A stretch of DNA of 13,615 bases, taken from assembly GCA_014384545.1 (NCBI GenBank), contig JACNFQ010000036.1, positions 1 through 13,615 on the forward strand, given 5' to 3'. The notes beneath the pieces were generated by a model. The model did not search any database. It saw only the letters and a program-made list of their open reading frames with translations, and was not told the origin of the DNA. Made by a program: the position numbers and the translations under genes. This DNA comes from a bacterium. GTDB lineage: Bacteria; UBP7; UBA6624. Below, piece after piece: positions 1 through 6,364 of this stretch (the first letter of the stretch is position 1; each line of letters opens with the position of its first letter).

Positions 1-1
1 C

Positions 2-1201
2 CGGATGGACTCGGAGGAGGGACAGACATGGGCAGAAGCTGATGGAGAGCCGGCGGAAGAGATGGACGTGCAAGATTTCTACGCACGAGACGCGTTCCGG
101 TGGGGGGGCGACCACCAACTTACCCCCTACCCCACCGAGGACAACGAACTTCGCTATATTCCCTTGGGCATTGGTGCTGTCATTCCCCCTTGGAACTTTC
201 CATTGGCTATTCTGTCAGGAATGACGACTGCGGCATGGGTAACGGGCAACACGGTCATCTTGAAACCCTCCAGTGATAGTCCAGCGATCGGCTATCGATA
301 TATGGAACTCTTAGAGGAAGCGGGCTTGCCCCATGGTGTGGTGAACTTCCTCCCTGGACCCGGATCTACTGTGGGTGACAAGATGGTCAAGGATGCCCGC
401 ACACGCTTTATCTCTTTTACCGGTTCTATGGATGTGGGATTAGGCATCAACGAGGCAGCCGCAAAGACGGTCCAAGGTCAAATATGGATCAAGAGAGTGG
501 TCGCAGAAATGGGGGGCAAAGACGCTATCTTGGTCGATGAAACAGCCGATATTGAAGCTGCTGCCGCAGGCATCGTCTCTGCCGCATTCGGGTTCCAAGG
601 ACAGAAATGTTCAGCCTGCTCTAGGCTGATTGCTCATGAATCCATACATGACGAGCTATTAGAGCGTGTTGTGGCTGGTGCCCGCGCCATTCAAGTAGGG
701 CATCCCGAAGAGCAATCCACCCAAATGGGAGCTGTCATCAACGAGCGAGCCTTCAATGAGATCCTTGGGTATATCCGTGTGGGACGGGAAGAGGGTGAAG
801 TCTTGGCTGGGGGGCAACCCATGCCTGGATCGGGTTGGACAATCATGCCCACCGTCATCTCGGGCCTTGCCCCTAACGACCGCATTATGCAAGAGGAGAT
901 CTTCGGTCCTGTATTGGGCGTAACGAAGGTTCGTTCGTTTGAAGAAGGTCTTGATGTCGCCAACGGTACCATTTACGGACTAACAGGTGCGTTTTATACG
1001 AAAGACCCAGCCCGTGTTGCTATGGGCAAGGATCGGTTCCATGTGGGCAACCTCTATGTCAATCGCAAATGCACAGGGGCTCTTGTAGGTGCCCACCCAT
1101 TTGGGGGCTTCAACATGAGTGGGACGGATAGCAAAGCGGGAAGCCGAGACTATCTAGGATTGTTCCTCCAAGCGAAACTCATCTCTACCCTACGCACCTA
1201 A
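2..1201 (+). CDS. pruA: Delta-1-pyrroline-5-carboxylate (L-glutamate gamma-semialdehyde) dehydrogenase, 5' end missing
   Basis: NAD-dependent aldehyde dehydrogenase that oxidises glutamate gamma-semialdehyde to glutamate, the last step of proline (and arginine/ornithine) catabolism, in the cytosol. The reading frame is open to the window edge. The first ATG, at position 5, is probably internal, because Bacillus RocA/PruA proteins are about 515 residues and roughly 115 N-terminal residues are absent here. Counting from that ATG, visible hallmarks are PWNFP (62-66), the cofactor-binding lysine in LKPSS (about 87), the FTGS turn (138-141), the general-base glutamate in AEMGGKD (168) and the nucleophilic cysteine in GQKCSACSR (202). 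EEIFGPV and the C-terminal [15 protein letters not shown] are typical of the RocA/PruA group rather than generic aldehyde dehydrogenases. It lacks the proline dehydrogenase half of the enterobacterial PutA fusion in the part seen. It ends 124 bases before the serine acetyltransferase gene. I see no convincing terminator in that gap. Confidence 0.93.
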   Translation, partial: RMDSEEGQTWAEADGEPAEEMDVQDFYARDAFRWGGDHQLTPYPTEDNELRYIPLGIGAVIPPWNFPLAILSGMTTAAWVTGNTVILKPSSDSPAIGYRYMELLEEAGLPHGVVNFLPGPGSTVGDKMVKDARTRFISFTGSMDVGLGINEAAAKTVQGQIWIKRVVAEMGGKDAILVDETADIEAAAAGIVSAAFGFQGQKCSACSRLIAHESIHDELLERVVAGARAIQVGHPEEQSTQMGAVINERAFNEILGYIRVGREEGEVLAGGQPMPGSGWTIMPTVISGLAPNDRIMQEEIFGPVLGVTKVRSFEEGLDVANGTIYGLTGAFYTKDPARVAMGKDRFHVGNLYVNRKCTGALVGAHPFGGFNMSGTDSKAGSRDYLGLFLQAKLISTLRT

Positions 1202-1313
1202 ACCCAAAACGAACCTTGTAAGAGCCTCTCTCCACGCCCTAGATCCAGCACGAACAGAAAAAGGGCAGGTTCAAGATGAAATCTCTAGGAGCCCCGATGG
1301 GAGTTCTTCAGAG

Positions 1314-1319
1314 GATAAT
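1314..1319 (+). promoter_or_regulatory. Candidate -10 element (GATAAT) directly before the serine acetyltransferase start
   Basis: GATAAT differs from the sigma70 -10 consensus TATAAT at one position and lies 6 bases before the ATG at 1326, so transcription would begin at or next to the start codon. An alternative reading is ribosome binding at AGAGGA (about 1310-1315), but that leaves about 10 bases to the ATG, on the long side. No clear -35 was found at normal spacing. Confidence 0.35.
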
Positions 1320-1325
1320 AACCCT

Positions 1326-2195
1326 ATGAAACAGAGTCTAGAAGATATCGCCAAAGCACTCGTTGAGGGACATCCTTCACAGGACATTCCTGACCACTTA
1401 GGACATCCGAGAATCCCCTCCACACAAAACCTCTCTCAACTCCTATCACTGTATGAGACGCTCTTGTTTCCAGACCTCCTTGGGAAACCAGACCTCCCGT
1501 CAAAGGATTTTTCTAGATGGACAGAAAGAACTGTCGTTCAGTTCCAAGATATTCTTGCTAGGGAAGGCGCACGAACCCTAAGGTTCCTTGGAGAAGAAGA
1601 TAGTGAAGAGCGGAGCAGAGATTGTGCCCAAAGAGTGACTTCCTGCCTACCCGATCTCAAGAGTGCGATGGCGAAGGATGCTCTTGCTGGTCTCAAGGGT
1701 GACCCTGCTGCCCGTTCGGTAGAAGAGATCATTCTTTGCTATCCAGGATTCAAAGCTGTGATGGTCCATCGCCTAGCCCATCTCCTCTGGCAAGAAAGAC
1801 TCCCTCTCCTCCCTAGGATTCTTTCTGAACTCGCTCACGCCAAAACGGGGTGTGACATTCATCCTGGTGCAACGATTGGGACGTCATTCTTCATTGACCA
1901 CGCAACGGGTGTGGTCATCGGGGAAACCGCCGTCATTGGAGACCGTGTGCGTATCTATCAGGGAGTTACTCTTGGGGGTCGCTCCTATGAGAAAGATGCA
2001 GAGGGTGCCCTCCTTCGCGCTGGAAAACGCCATCCCACTGTGGAGGATGACTGCGTCATCTATGCGAACGCTACAATCCTAGGAGGCAACACGGTCTTGG
2101 GATCAAAATCAGTGGTGGGTGGAAATGTTTTTCTCACACACTCTGTTCCTGCTGGGAGCATCGTGAGTAGCCAAAAGACTCATCTAACAAGGTAA
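1326..2195 (+). CDS. cysE: Serine O-acetyltransferase, EpsC/CysE type
   Basis: Transfers acetyl from acetyl-CoA to L-serine, giving O-acetylserine, the carbon skeleton onto which sulfide is fixed to make cysteine (cytosolic). The 289-residue protein has an alpha-helical N-terminal half with the DPAA motif (126-129) and the following helix that packs on the hexapeptide domain. The C-terminal half is a left-handed beta-helix of hexapeptide repeats. Matches to the family include GCDIHPGATIG with the active-site histidine near 179, FFIDHATGVVIGETAVIGD (188-206), QGVTLGG (212-218) and KRHP with a second conserved histidine near 236. The insert of about 16 residues between VTLGG and KRHP, and the long N-terminus, are features of the longer EpsC-type enzymes rather than E. 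coli CysE. The C-terminal tail after the repeats is short. The start is the ATG at 1326. It is followed 22 bases later by a convergent tRNA-Phe gene. Function is confident; sub-type is inferred from the insert. Confidence 0.9.
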   Translation: MKQSLEDIAKALVEGHPSQDIPDHLGHPRIPSTQNLSQLLSLYETLLFPDLLGKPDLPSKDFSRWTERTVVQFQDILAREGARTLRFLGEEDSEERSRDCAQRVTSCLPDLKSAMAKDALAGLKGDPAARSVEEIILCYPGFKAVMVHRLAHLLWQERLPLLPRILSELAHAKTGCDIHPGATIGTSFFIDHATGVVIGETAVIGDRVRIYQGVTLGGRSYEKDAEGALLRAGKRHPTVEDDCVIYANATILGGNTVLGSKSVVGGNVFLTHSVPAGSIVSSQKTHLTR

Positions 2196-2217
2196 CCAGG
2201 GTTAGGAAGGGTCAGGG

Positions 2218-2290
2218 TGGCGAGAGGCGGGCTCGAACCGCCGACACATGGATTTTCAGTCCACTGCTCTACCAACTGAGCTATCTCGCC
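2218..2290 (-). tRNA. tRNA-Phe (anticodon GAA)
   Basis: The reverse complement folds as a full cloverleaf: a 7-bp acceptor stem (GGCGAGA/TCTCGCC), D-arm with AGTTGGTA, anticodon loop CTGAAAA giving GAA, a 5-base variable loop, T-arm GGCGG-TTCGAGC-CCGCC and discriminator A. The 3' CCA is not encoded. It is last in a minus-strand group after tRNA-Val and tRNA-Asp. The 80-base gap to tRNA-Asp holds a weak TAGGTT box about 11 bases before the gene, so a separate promoter cannot be excluded. Confidence 0.95.
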
Positions 2291-2370
2291 AATTCGTCTC
2301 CAACCTAATCACAAGAACAATGCTCCAATGCCTTGCTCTCTAGCCCACTCAAGTTTCAAGATTGTCCGGG

Positions 2371-2444
2371 CGGGGCTGACGGGAATCGAACCCGCGACCT
2401 CTTCCTTGACAGGGAAGCATGCTAAACCGCTACACCACAGCCCC
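2371..2444 (-). tRNA. tRNA-Asp (anticodon GTC)
   Basis: The reverse complement forms a 7-bp acceptor stem (GGGGCTG/CAGCCCC), anticodon stem CTTCC/GGAAG with loop CTGTCAA (GTC), a T-arm with TTCGATT and discriminator G, the usual aspartate identity base. CCA is not encoded. It lies 29 bases after tRNA-Val and is probably transcribed with it. Confidence 0.95.
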
Positions 2445-2473
2445 ATCCCGGACGCTCGCCACACTCTAAGGTA

Positions 2474-2550
2474 TGGTGGGCGATGCTGGACTTGAACCAG
2501 CGACCTCCCGCGTGTGAGGCGGGCGCTCTATCCAGCTGAGCTAATCACCC
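2474..2550 (-). tRNA. tRNA-Val (anticodon CAC), with encoded CCA
   Basis: The reverse complement gives acceptor GGGTGAT/ATCGCCC (one G-U pair), anticodon stem CCCGC/GCGGG with loop CTCACAC (CAC, reading GUG), T-arm GCTGG-TTCAAGT-CCAGC, discriminator A and then CCA at 2476-2474. It is the only one of the seven complete tRNAs here with an encoded CCA. It is first in the Val-Asp-Phe group, 10 bases after a -10 box. Confidence 0.95.
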
Positions 2551-2560
2551 AACTCTAGGG

Positions 2561-2589
2561 ATTCTATTCGGGATTTGCCTACAAGGCAA
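2561..2589 (-). promoter_or_regulatory. Sigma70-like promoter for the tRNA Val-Asp-Phe group
   Basis: On the minus strand, -35 TTGCCT (2589-2584), a spacer of exactly 17 bases and -10 TAGAAT (2566-2561). The tRNA-Val 5' end is 10 bases further on, so the pre-tRNA leader would be only a few bases. This is the best-formed promoter in the window. Confidence 0.65.
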
Positions 2590-2676
2590 GGGTCAGAGAG
2601 CATGCCTTGGGACTTATGGGCTTTGCCACCTCTATCTATAGGCGCCTCACCGAGGATTTCCTATGGAAAACCAAAC

Positions 2677-2682
2677 TAGAAT
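2677..2682 (+). promoter_or_regulatory. Candidate -10 element for the tRNA Glu-Lys pair
   Basis: TAGAAT lies 15 bases before tRNA-Glu, the same hexamer as in front of the other two tRNA groups. No good -35 was found at 16-18 base spacing (about 2653-2659 reads AGGATTT). The 147-base gap between the two divergent tRNA groups holds this element and the minus-strand promoter, and nothing else I can name. Confidence 0.4.
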
Positions 2683-2697
2683 CCCCCATTGCAGGGT

Positions 2698-2769
2698 GCC
2701 CCGTTCGTCTATCGGCTAGGACGTCACCCTTTCAAGGTGGAGAGAGGGGTTCGATTCCCCTACGGGGCA
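2698..2769 (+). tRNA. tRNA-Glu (anticodon TTC)
   Basis: Acceptor GCCCCGT/ACGGGGC, anticodon stem TCACC/GGTGG with loop CTTTCAA (TTC), T-arm AGGGG-TTCGATT-CCCCT and discriminator A. CCA is not encoded. Only 5 bases separate it from the next tRNA, so the two are almost certainly one transcript. Confidence 0.95.
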
Positions 2770-2774
2770 GAAGA

Positions 2775-2846
2775 GGGGCCATGGCGCAACGGTAGCGCAG
2801 CGGGCTTTTAACCCGTTGGTTGGGGGTTCGAATCCCTCTGGCCCCA
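2775..2846 (+). tRNA. tRNA-Lys (anticodon TTT)
   Basis: Acceptor GGGGCCA/TGGCCCC, a 4-bp D-stem GCGC/GCGC with the short loop AACGGTA, anticodon stem GCGGG/CCCGT with loop CTTTTAA (TTT), a T-arm with TTCGAAT and discriminator A. CCA is not encoded. Its short D-loop and acceptor stem differ clearly from the tRNA-Lys(CTT) at the other end of the window, so the two are not recent copies. Confidence 0.93.
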
Positions 2847-2912
2847 AAGTTTCTCGTTGCCCCCCTACCCCTAGAGTTATTCAACTCAAGTAAATAGTCC
2901 TGAATATCCATG

Positions 2913-2944
2913 ACTCTTCTAGAGTAGATTACCCAAGTGGTAAT
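2913..2944 (-). terminator. Two small tandem hairpins downstream of purA, possible termination region
   Basis: A 6-bp perfect stem (2928-2933 with 2939-2944, 5-base loop) and a 5-bp stem (2913-2917 with 2921-2925, 3-base loop) lie about 30 bases past the purA stop. The gap separates convergent purA and tRNA-Lys. Neither hairpin has a proper U-tract, so this is weak support for an intrinsic terminator. Confidence 0.25.
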
Positions 2945-2973
2945 TGAGAGATTCGTGAAATGAGGCGGCGTCG

Positions 2974-4248
2974 TTAAGTTCGCCAAGCGAGCTCGTCCAT
3001 GCCAGGACCTGTGCTTACGGCAACGATGGGGGCACCCACTTCCTCTTCAATAAAAGAACAATAGTCCTTTAAGCCTTGAGGAAGGGTCTCATAATCGGAA
3101 CCACCAGAAAACGCCTCCCAACCTGGTACTTCCACATATTGTGGCTCTGCTTCGTCCCAAACGCGCGGGTCTTCGGGCAGCTGTCTATATTCTCTACCGC
3201 GCCAAAGCCAGCTTGTAGCGACTTTCAACGGCCCCATTCCTCCCAAAACATCCGCCTTGGTAAGAACGATCCCAGTAAACCCACAAAGCCTATGGGCATA
3301 CCTCAACAACACCAAGTCCAACCAACCACAGTCTCTTGGCCTACCCGTGGTCGCTCCAAACTCTCCCCCCGCTTTTCTTACTCTTTCGTCCCAATCTGAA
3401 TCCATCTTGGTGGGGAAGGGTCCTGCGCCTACCCTCGTAATGTACGCCTTGGCAATGCCATAAGTCTTATCAATCGCGGAAGGCGCAATACCCGTATTCA
3501 CACAAGCCGAACCACTAATGGTATGGCTACTTGTAACGAAGGGATATGTGCCAAACCCTACATCCAACAGACAACCTTGAGCCCCTTCTAACAAGACGTT
3601 TTTTCCCTTGTCCAAGAGAGAGTGAATCGCTTCCATAGTGTCACCCACATAAGGGCGGATCATCTCCCTTGCCTTGGCCAGATCTTCCAGAAGCCGATCG
3701 GCGTCTAACCGCCGGGACGCTACCTTGCTATAGACACCATCTAAGACACCATTTGCTCGGTCTACGAAACCTTGTACCCGTCCAGGAAGATCGTCAGCAA
3801 AAAGATGTCCCACGCGCAATCCCCTTCGGGCTGTTCGATCGGTACTAGCCGGTCCAATACCGCGATAGGTGGTCCCAATCTTTCCTTCTCCCCGTCTCAA
3901 CTCTTCCAATTTGTCAAACCAACGGTGGTGTGGCAACACAAGAAAAGCTTGAGGACTTACCAACAAGTCCAAAGGACCATTCTCTTGTTCAAGTTGGCCC
4001 ATCTCTTCGGCAAGGAGTTCCAAATCCAACGCAACACCCCGAGCAATGACACTTCTTACACCTTTATGAAGAACGCCACAAGGGAGCAAATGGAATTTAT
4101 ACGCTGTTTCTCCTCTGTATACGGTATGTCCAGCGTTCGCCCCACCCTGAAACCGCACGACCATTTCGGCTCGCTCGGCAAGGTAGTCCACAATCTTTCC
4201 CTTTCCCTCGTCGCCCCATTGGGCTCCCACGACAACAGTGACGCCCAT
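2974..4248 (-). CDS. purA: Adenylosuccinate synthetase
   Basis: Uses GTP to join IMP and aspartate into adenylosuccinate, the first committed step to AMP; cytosolic. I place the start at the ATG ending at 4248, giving 424 residues, the normal family length. The open frame runs 113 codons further upstream, but that part overlaps the divergent gene and resembles nothing in the family. Hallmarks from the N-terminus are QWGDEGKGK (P-loop and catalytic Asp), GGANAGHT with the catalytic His, RGIGPASTDRTARRG, EGAQGCLLDVGFGTYPFVTSS, ITRVGAGPFPT, GATTGRPRDCGWLD and the guanine-binding LTKADVL (usually TKLDVL), with PIVAVSTGP near the end. There is no Shine-Dalgarno sequence; the bases before the ATG are a run of C. 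It is divergent from the CysD-like gene, with 40 bases between the two start codons. Confidence 0.96.
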   Translation of the reverse strand: MGVTVVVGAQWGDEGKGKIVDYLAERAEMVVRFQGGANAGHTVYRGETAYKFHLLPCGVLHKGVRSVIARGVALDLELLAEEMGQLEQENGPLDLLVSPQAFLVLPHHRWFDKLEELRRGEGKIGTTYRGIGPASTDRTARRGLRVGHLFADDLPGRVQGFVDRANGVLDGVYSKVASRRLDADRLLEDLAKAREMIRPYVGDTMEAIHSLLDKGKNVLLEGAQGCLLDVGFGTYPFVTSSHTISGSACVNTGIAPSAIDKTYGIAKAYITRVGAGPFPTKMDSDWDERVRKAGGEFGATTGRPRDCGWLDLVLLRYAHRLCGFTGIVLTKADVLGGMGPLKVATSWLWRGREYRQLPEDPRVWDEAEPQYVEVPGWEAFSGGSDYETLPQGLKDYCSFIEEEVGAPIVAVSTGPGMDELAWRT

Positions 4249-4255
4249 AGGGGGG

Positions 4256-4261
4256 ATTGTA
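4256..4261 (-). promoter_or_regulatory. Candidate -10 element (TACAAT) at the purA start
   Basis: On the minus strand TACAAT ends 7 bases before the purA ATG, with no ribosome-binding site between. Transcription starting at the usual distance would begin at the start codon. No recognisable -35; the -35 position falls on the promoter of the divergent gene. Confidence 0.4.
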
Positions 4262-4275
4262 AGAGATAGCAGAAG

Positions 4276-4281
4276 TAGAAT
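4276..4281 (+). promoter_or_regulatory. Candidate -10 element (TAGAAT) at the CysD-like gene start
   Basis: TAGAAT is followed by 7 bases and the ATG at 4289. No Shine-Dalgarno is present. It is the same hexamer and nearly the same placement as in front of the SLBB gene (5138-5143). Together with the purA box on the other strand, it makes a very compact divergent promoter. Confidence 0.42.
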
Positions 4282-4288
4282 CTCCACT

Positions 4289-5119
4289 ATGAAGAAGTAT
4301 GCCCCCAAAGAGGAGCTCGTTGCCCTTAATCTAGAGGGAAAGATCGCCCATATGCGACAAGTGATGGAGGATGCCCTTCGCACATTCGGCAGCGACCGCG
4401 TCATCTTGGCTTGGACGGGTGGAAAAGATAGCACCCTTCTACTCTGGGTATTGAAAGAACTCTGCGAAACTGAAAACCTCCCTATGCCCCGTTCTCTGTT
4501 CATAAATGAAGGACATGTATTTGACGAAATTATGGACTTTGTAAAGGACTGGACAGAAAAACTGGGTTTAGATGTAGACCATGTCAAAAACGACGATGTC
4601 TACAACCTAGCTAAGGGGGTCATTGGTTCAACGATTCAAGTCGCAGACCTAGACGAACGGAACCAAAAAGAGATAGTTCGACTTAAGTATGAAAAGCCCT
4701 CATTCGTTTACGAAGCCGAGAGCTATATTGGGAACCACCTTATGAAAACAGTCGCTATGAATCGGTTTTTAGAAGGGGCAGGTGTGGATGCCGTGATAAC
4801 GGGTATTCGATGGGACGAACAAGATGCACGGAAGAACGAAACGGAGTTTAGCCCCCGAAAGAACCCCGACCACACACGCATCCACCCCATCCTTCCCTTC
4901 GACGAGCGCGAAATATGGGATGCCCATTTCCACCTCAAAGTCCCTTTCTGCTCTCTTTACAGAGAAGGGTATCGCAGCTTGGGAGCTGCAGGCACCACCA
5001 CAAAGACCACGGACACGCCCGCTTGGGAACAGGATCTGGAGGGCACAATAGAACGGGGAGGTCGCCGTCAGGATAAAGAGAATCTGATGGAACGCCTTCG
5101 CGATTTGGGCTACATGTAA
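4289..5119 (+). CDS. CysD-like / PAPS-reductase-family ATP pyrophosphatase
   Basis: A 276-residue protein of the adenine-nucleotide alpha-hydrolase fold. The PP-loop AWTGGKDST (41-49) binds the ATP phosphates. GIRWDEQDARKNE (172-184) corresponds to the GGARRDEEKSRAKE segment of CysD, and IHPILPFDEREIW (198-210) to its FPLSNWTELDIW region. YRSLGAAGTT followed by TIERGGRRQDK and the ending GYM parallels the FRTLG...TSERQGR...QGYF C-terminus of CysD. The ECGLH-type catalytic cysteine of true PAPS reductases is missing, so I favour sulfate adenylyltransferase small-subunit-like or another adenylylating activity over a reductase. No CysN GTPase partner is seen nearby, so the substrate is open. The start is the ATG at 4289, just after a -10 box. 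An upstream in-frame ATG at 4238 would overlap purA and add 17 residues unlike the family. The SLBB gene follows after 33 bases. Confidence 0.72.
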   Translation: MKKYAPKEELVALNLEGKIAHMRQVMEDALRTFGSDRVILAWTGGKDSTLLLWVLKELCETENLPMPRSLFINEGHVFDEIMDFVKDWTEKLGLDVDHVKNDDVYNLAKGVIGSTIQVADLDERNQKEIVRLKYEKPSFVYEAESYIGNHLMKTVAMNRFLEGAGVDAVITGIRWDEQDARKNETEFSPRKNPDHTRIHPILPFDEREIWDAHFHLKVPFCSLYREGYRSLGAAGTTTKTTDTPAWEQDLEGTIERGGRRQDKENLMERLRDLGYM

Positions 5120-5137
5120 CCCAAGGGGTTCTAGGAC

Positions 5138-5143
5138 TAGAAT
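5138..5143 (+). promoter_or_regulatory. Candidate -10 element (TAGAAT) at the SLBB gene start
   Basis: TAGAAT lies 9 bases before the ATG at 5153, inside the 33-base gap after the CysD-like gene. There is no Shine-Dalgarno at a useful distance. The SLBB-Wzi pair may therefore have its own leaderless transcript besides read-through from upstream. No clear -35. Confidence 0.38.
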
Positions 5144-5152
5144 CGTTCGCAT

Positions 5153-6355
5153 ATGAGTCCACTTCTATTCGTTCTTTCTCTTGTTGCCCCTGTTTGGCAA
5201 GGGGAAGGACCTTTAGGTCCTGCCTTCTATGTGGACGCCGTTGAAGGCGCTTTTGCCCTTCCCCTTCCCGCCCAAGAAGAGCCCCAAGATGTTGTGGGTT
5301 GGACAGTTGTTCATGAGACAGCTTGGGTGCTTTTGGAGAATAAGAGCGTTCTGGGCTTGACATGGGATGGGGGTCCTCAGTGGTCTTACTTATCGGCAGA
5401 GGATGCCCCCACTCTTCAAACAGAATCGGGTGCCCCTCTTCTGTTTTCAACGACGTCTCCATTTCAAACCACCCTTCCAACCCGTTCGTGGTTCCCATGG
5501 GGGCTAACAACCTCGGCGGCAATTCCTCCCCGCCCCCCTGTTGAATACTTGATTTCCCCTTATGACCTGATTCATCTCTCTGTTTGGGATGGTTCCAAAT
5601 CTCATCAAGCTGATATCCAAGTAGATGCCCACGGAGAGATTCAATTCCAGATGGTGAACATCAACGTTTCTGGTTTGACTGAAAAAGAGGCTGAATCCTC
5701 ACTAAACGATGCCCTTTCTTCGTATTACTTGAACCCCCTGGCAGACCTTCGTGTAACCGGGAAAACCGAGTATCGGATTACGGTGTTAGGAGCTGTTCGA
5801 CAACCCAGCAACCTGACGCGTCTTGAACCCTTTTCAGTCTTTGAAGCATTGGGCGAAGCTGGTGGTGCAGATACAGCGGGAGACATCTCACGAGTTACCC
5901 TTCTTTACCCCAATGGGGCTACCGAAGAATGGGATCTTTTTTCCCTTTTGGGGGATTCCGAAACACCGATTCAACTGATACCCGACGGCACTGTTCTATA
6001 CATTCCATTCTTAGCGGACGACCCCCGTGTCGTTCACATTCTTGGAGAAGTCGCAGAACCGGGCTCTTTACGGTGGACTGCCGACATGACAATACTAGAG
6101 GGTCTTGCTGGGGCAAAAGGGACGAAAGTAACGGCAGATAACGATGCCCTTCTCCTGAGGGCAGATGGTTCTCAAGTCCTTGTCAATCTCCACCCCCAAG
6201 ATGGAGACTTTGATCTTGAGCTTTACCCTGGTGATGCCCTAGTGGTCAAGATGGATTCCCTTTCGTCTTTTGGCACTGTTTTCAGGAAAATACAACCCTT
6301 CATCGCAGCGATTCTCTCCCCTCTCCAGATCATCGCTTTCGCCGACAATCTCTAG
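5153..6355 (+). CDS. Polysaccharide export (Wza-like) SLBB-domain protein
   Basis: Probable periplasmic or outer-membrane component of capsule/exopolysaccharide export. The 400-residue chain begins with a short hydrophobic stretch (3-14) that could be a signal peptide. Residues about 20-125 are an N-terminal region I do not recognise. A polysaccharide-export domain follows (about 131-203: YLISPYDLIHLSVW, VDAHGEIQFQ, LTEKEAESSL), then two SLBB (ubiquitin-like) domains (about 206-285, VLGAVRQPSNLTRLEPFSVFEAL; about 293-366, HILGEVAEPGSLRW). The C-terminus has a hydrophobic segment (about 380-396), comparable in position to the membrane-spanning helix of Wza. No lipobox is present and I see no cysteine in the chain, so unlike Wza it is not a lipoprotein. 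The Wzi-like gene follows after 9 bases in the same frame, past a single TAG stop. No tyrosine kinase, polymerase or flippase genes are in the window. Confidence 0.82.
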   Translation: MSPLLFVLSLVAPVWQGEGPLGPAFYVDAVEGAFALPLPAQEEPQDVVGWTVVHETAWVLLENKSVLGLTWDGGPQWSYLSAEDAPTLQTESGAPLLFSTTSPFQTTLPTRSWFPWGLTTSAAIPPRPPVEYLISPYDLIHLSVWDGSKSHQADIQVDAHGEIQFQMVNINVSGLTEKEAESSLNDALSSYYLNPLADLRVTGKTEYRITVLGAVRQPSNLTRLEPFSVFEALGEAGGADTAGDISRVTLLYPNGATEEWDLFSLLGDSETPIQLIPDGTVLYIPFLADDPRVVHILGEVAEPGSLRWTADMTILEGLAGAKGTKVTADNDALLLRADGSQVLVNLHPQDGDFDLELYPGDALVVKMDSLSSFGTVFRKIQPFIAAILSPLQIIAFADNL

Positions 6356-6364
6356 CCTTTTTCC

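Noticed and set aside
1202-1325. Possible terminator for pruA
   Set aside because: The only inverted pair (GAACCT at 1210, AGGTTC at 1267) is separated by about 51 bases and has no U-tract.
2607-2986. Short open frames across the tRNA cluster on both strands
   Set aside because: They run through tRNA genes and show no protein-like features.
4238-4288. Earlier ATG at 4238 for the CysD-like gene
   Set aside because: It lies inside the purA coding start and adds 17 residues unlike the family; the ATG at 4289 follows a -10 box and gives a normal N-terminus.
4249-4587. 113-codon upstream extension of the purA frame
   Set aside because: It runs antisense through the start of the CysD-like gene, has no family similarity, and the purA hallmark MGVTVVVGAQWGDEGKGK begins at 4248.
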